From positions 1-64,000 of the forward strand of contig CAYRRM010000010.1 of the NCBI GenBank assembly GCA_964426675.1: 64,000 nucleotides of DNA. Reading direction: 5' to 3'. The notes under the pieces are model-generated. The model searched no databases, was not told where the DNA came from, and worked only from the letters and a program-made list of their open reading frames with translations. The DNA is from DYMC01 sp035406705. Its GTDB lineage: Bacteria > Verrucomicrobiota > Lentisphaeria > Victivallales > GWF2-50-93. Made by a program: the position numbers and the translations under genes. This document shows, piece by piece, positions 63,801 through 64,000 of the stretch (its first letter is position 1; every line of letters begins with the position of its first letter).

Positions 63801-63932
63801 GAAAAGCTGTGATTTTTCTCTTTCTTGAACTGAAGTTCCTTTATCTTTTAAAAAAGGAATGGAATATGCACGTGCTTCTTCACGATTTATATGGAGTAGG
63901 TTTGGGTTTTCCCAATCATTAAGTTTTTTCAT
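60867..63932 (-). CDS. lacZ: Beta-galactosidase, GH2 (LacZ-type)
   Basis: 1021 aa from the ATG at 63932, chosen for its RBS AGGGAG and agreement with E. coli LacZ (1024 aa); the in-frame extension to 63992 is a false start. Order: sugar-binding jelly roll (WENPNLLHINREEARAY), Ig-like domain, TIM barrel with acid/base Glu in WSLGNESG and nucleophile Glu in FMCEYAHAMGN, then the C-terminal small domain (bgal_small_N). No signal peptide, so probably cytoplasmic hydrolysis of imported beta-galactosides. Candidate partner of the sulfatase and importer. Confidence 0.95.
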   Translation of the reverse strand: MKKLNDWENPNLLHINREEARAYSIPFLKDKGTSVQEREKSQLFKLLSGKWDFKYCKNHDPESELFPLLDESVKFDNIDVPSNWQMKGYGKPHYTNVRYPIPLTPPLVPDENPVGLYKRSFEIPEEWSNRELFLIFEGVDSAFYCWINGKFVGFSKGSHMPSEFRITDFISSGKNIIQVKVLQWSDASYLEDQDFWRLSGIFRDVYLIAESKTYIRDVFIKTDLDKKYQNATIKTEIELKNLDRDFEGLIELELIDEKNSILFQQKIENIKIQKAKKKKITFENEVNKPALWNAETPNLYKLIITLRNLNGVECESKSFDVGFRKIEIKNSTLLLNGKPIKLKGVNRHESHPDTGHSVSTNGMLKDILLMKTHNINAVRTSHYINDPRWYELCNKYGIYLINEADLETHGFGYDEPDIPARNPLWKKAFIDRAKRMFERDKNHPSVIIWSLGNESGFGKNHHAMANYIRSRDSRPIHYEGEHSEKPGDGGPVADIRSNMYPTVQKIIEIAKDKKDKRPYFMCEYAHAMGNSPGNLKEYWNAIWNHDKLIGGCVWEWCDHGIRQYKNGIEFFAYGGDFGDFPNDSKFCIDGMVFPDRIPHPCLIEYKKIIEPVRIEDFNLKDFSISILNRYDFSDLSHLEASYAIIDENSNEIESANFDLPQILPKERKKCKIAIKNNISKDKNLWLNISLKLKAKTPWAEKGHEVAWAQFEISKPKIPNIIIPENKTKWALQKNNHIFDLSFENLLITIDKKNAQLSSISIDGINILNKNPKPNFWRAPTDNDDNWLFGERLGQKWIQSGLDKLIPKILSSELKEIKDGKFSFETKYLLAAKSMKPAFECKTTYNFLQGGLILVEHQIKPNKNLPPLPRIGFEFVLNKGFTNIVWFGRGPHENYDDRKESAKFAKYSYHIDDLFVNYIHPQENGNRCDVRNMKIHNQDGIELIFIGKDSFNFSARRCSLENLTEAKHTYDIKMEDLTYLYIDKKQCGLGSASCGPGPLEEYLIKPVPTNFSFYMTVKKKNF
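61220..61233. repeat. Dispersed palindrome copy 19 (in lacZ)
   Basis: TTGCGA-ATT-TCGCA; encodes Ala-Lys-Phe-Ala. Confidence 0.85.
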
Positions 63933-64000
63933 AAAAATTCTCCCTCTTTTTTTGAAGGGAAATAAAGCTAAATGAAGAAATATTTTTTTCAAGTAGAAAA

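Noticed and set aside
63933..63992. N-terminal extension of LacZ to 63992
   Set aside because: No RBS, no family similarity, while ATG 63932 has AGGGAG and gives the typical length.

Overview
The window is a low-G+C, densely coded bacterial chromosome segment with about 57 protein genes. I see no rRNA or tRNA genes, no insertion sequence and no CRISPR array. The envelope genes (mreC, mreD, mrdA, mraY, murD, alr, LysM and lipoproteins, a secretin-like protein) indicate a Gram-negative-type wall. The first gene is a type II/IV pseudopilin with the C-terminal H...NVLFVDGHV signature common in Lentisphaerota and Planctomycetota. Together with the sulfatase, a GH2 beta-galactosidase, a UxaE-type epimerase and an ABC sugar importer, this suggests a polysaccharide-degrading, probably anaerobic member of the PVC group or a similar uncultured low-G+C lineage. 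That placement is inference; no phylogenetic marker was aligned.

Layout. 1-3.1 kb: pseudopilin, then the preQ0 genes queC/queE/queD and a secreted unknown. 3.3-8.3 kb: iron-type alcohol dehydrogenase, sulfatase and UxaE-like epimerase, separated by long non-coding gaps. 8.6-15.7 kb: FmdB zinc ribbon, SpoU methyltransferase and a five-gene surface-polysaccharide cluster (two GT4, one GT2, one GT-C membrane transferase, one O-antigen ligase/polymerase). 15.7-21.5 kb: ligA-nagA, diverging from dnaA and a PHP phosphatase across a gap with DnaA-box-like sites. 21.6-30.7 kb: LysM lipoprotein, murD, mraY, acyltransferase, alr, small envelope proteins, a GAF histidine kinase and yicC. 30.7-36 kb: ABC sugar importer whose binding protein carries EF-hand and PDZ-like insertions, plus a TPR protein. 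36-46.6 kb: mutL, MIF-like, hpt, xer recombinase, a proline-rich zinc-ribbon protein, a two-domain nucleotide-type protein, mrdA-mreD-mreC. 46.8-56.5 kb: TM2 protein, membrane protein, nadA, Bax-inhibitor-1 protein, metG, secretin-like protein, NAD kinase-like protein, etfB-etfA and a 2-hydroxyacyl-CoA dehydratase activase. 56.5-60.6 kb: a tightly coupled five-gene operon of two D-Ala-D-Ala-ligase-like ATP-grasp enzymes, a GNAT, a lysine 2,3-aminomutase-like radical SAM enzyme and a cupin. 60.9-63.9 kb: lacZ.

Two things stand out. (1) A short dispersed palindrome, TTGCGA-NNN-TCGCAA with an all-A/T centre, occurs 19 times with an intact 11-base core. Seventeen copies lie inside genes, and 14 of those are in one reading phase, giving the peptide Ala-(Lys/Asn)-(Ile/Phe)-Ala in unrelated proteins. 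It resembles in kind the HIP1 palindrome of cyanobacteria or a DNA-uptake sequence. (2) The aminomutase/ATP-grasp operon looks like a small biosynthetic system for a beta-amino-acid-containing product that I cannot assign to a known pathway.
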